Part shown: piece by piece, positions 63,669 through 64,000 of the stretch | Numbering within the stretch: position 1 is the first letter of the stretch | Layout of the letters: each line of letters starts with the position of its first letter | From: Thalassospiraceae bacterium LMO-JJ14 | GTDB taxonomy: Bacteria; Pseudomonadota; Alphaproteobacteria; Rhodospirillales; Casp-alpha2 | DNA length: 64,000 nt | Direction: 5' to 3' | Assembly: GCA_021555105.2 (NCBI GenBank) | Contig: CP134604.1 | Coordinates: 372,001 to 436,000, forward strand | Notes under the pieces: generated by a model | Seen by the model: only the letters and a program-made list of their open reading frames with translations | The model's database searches: none | What the model was told of the DNA's origin: nothing | Made by a program: the position numbers and the translations under genes

Positions 63669-64000
63669 ATGAATCTCAAGGACCTCAAAGAAAAATCACC
63701 GGCCGATCTTCTGGCCTATGCCGAAGAGCTGGAGATCGAGAACGCAAGCTCGTTGCGCAAGCAGGACATGATGTTCGCGATCCTCAAACACCTGGCCGAG
63801 GACGACATCGCGATCTTCGGCGACGGGGTGCTCGAAGTGTTGCAGGACGGCTTCGGCTTTCTCAGAAGCCCGGAAGCCAACTATTTGCCGGGACCGGACG
63901 ATATCTATGTCAGCCCGAGCCAGATCCGCCGCTTTTCGCTCAGGACCGGCGACACCGTCGAAGGGGAAATTCGTTCACCGAAAGAAGGCGAACGCTATTT
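63669..64000 (+). CDS. rho: Transcription termination factor Rho, N-terminal part, cut by the window edge
   Basis: RNA-dependent ATPase that ends transcription. Only about 110 residues are visible. The Rho N-terminal helical domain ([18 protein letters not shown]) and the start of the RNA-binding cold-shock fold ([34 protein letters not shown]) are unmistakable. The ATP-binding domain lies beyond the window. In related genomes mnmE, mnmG, rsmG and parAB follow. Confidence 0.97.
   Translation, partial: MNLKDLKEKSPADLLAYAEELEIENASSLRKQDMMFAILKHLAEDDIAIFGDGVLEVLQDGFGFLRSPEANYLPGPDDIYVSPSQIRRFSLRTGDTVEGEIRSPKEGERY

Overview
The window reads as a chromosomal segment of a GC-rich alphaproteobacterium of the Rhodospirillales type. 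I base this on hisB-DUF2628-hisHAFE-HIT, hrcA-grpE-dnaK-dnaJ, Tim44/TimA-mltA, bactofilin, and above all the PPSR-maf-aroE-coaE-dnaQ block facing hemE-hemH-hemJ-rho. No species is claimed. Nearly all of the sequence is housekeeping. There is no prophage, insertion sequence, CRISPR array, tRNA or rRNA that I can see.

Layout. 0-6.3 kb (minus): mutS, glnD and the start of murJ. 6.5-9.4 kb: maeB (plus) and ppa (minus), which converge on overlapping stop codons inside a palindrome. 9.4-14.3 kb: an MFS transporter, two GT9 glycosyltransferases and AmpG. 14.4-17.2 kb (minus): typA and a PfkB/adenosine kinase. 17.5-19.3 kb (plus): EI24 membrane protein, bactofilin and a small lipoprotein. 19.3-21.4 kb: nth, DUF2244, dapB. 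21.5-26.8 kb (minus): the heat-shock cluster hrcA-grpE-dnaK-dnaJ. 26.9-29.4 kb (plus): rph, rdgB, hemW. 29.4-35.2 kb: a rearranged yra locus (LpoA-like, rsmI, yraN, BON lipoprotein), then a SirB1-like protein, gshB and arfB. 35.2-38.4 kb: a decayed Crp/Fnr fragment, a SelA-like PLP enzyme and a PAS-PAS-GGDEF protein. 38.5-43.5 kb: comM and a very large FecR/coiled-coil/RTX protein. 43.6-49.5 kb: HIT and his genes (minus), hslVU (plus). 49.5-60.5 kb (mostly minus): XRE regulator, smr, lutCBA, mltA, timA, fxsA and secB (plus), dnaQ, coaE, aroE, maf, PPSR. 60.9-64 kb (plus): hemE, hemH, hemJ and the start of rho.

The most important non-coding element is the 457-bp AT-rich interval 60492-60948 between PPSR and hemE. 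It carries one exact and one near-exact DnaA box and several palindromes, has the same flanking genes as the Caulobacter and Rickettsia origins, and sits where gene direction diverges. I call it the likely chromosomal replication origin.

Functionally the window joins peptidoglycan and envelope upkeep (murJ, AmpG, MltA, LpoA-like, DolP-like, bactofilin), protein quality control (DnaK system, HslVU, SecB, ArfB), DNA repair and fidelity (MutS, Nth, DnaQ, Maf, RdgB), histidine and heme synthesis, and carbon/nitrogen switching (GlnD, MaeB, PPSR, LutABC). The least explained items are the 1138-residue RTX protein, the SelA-like enzyme beside a broken Crp/Fnr gene, and the palindrome that fills the spacer of a possible dnaK promoter.
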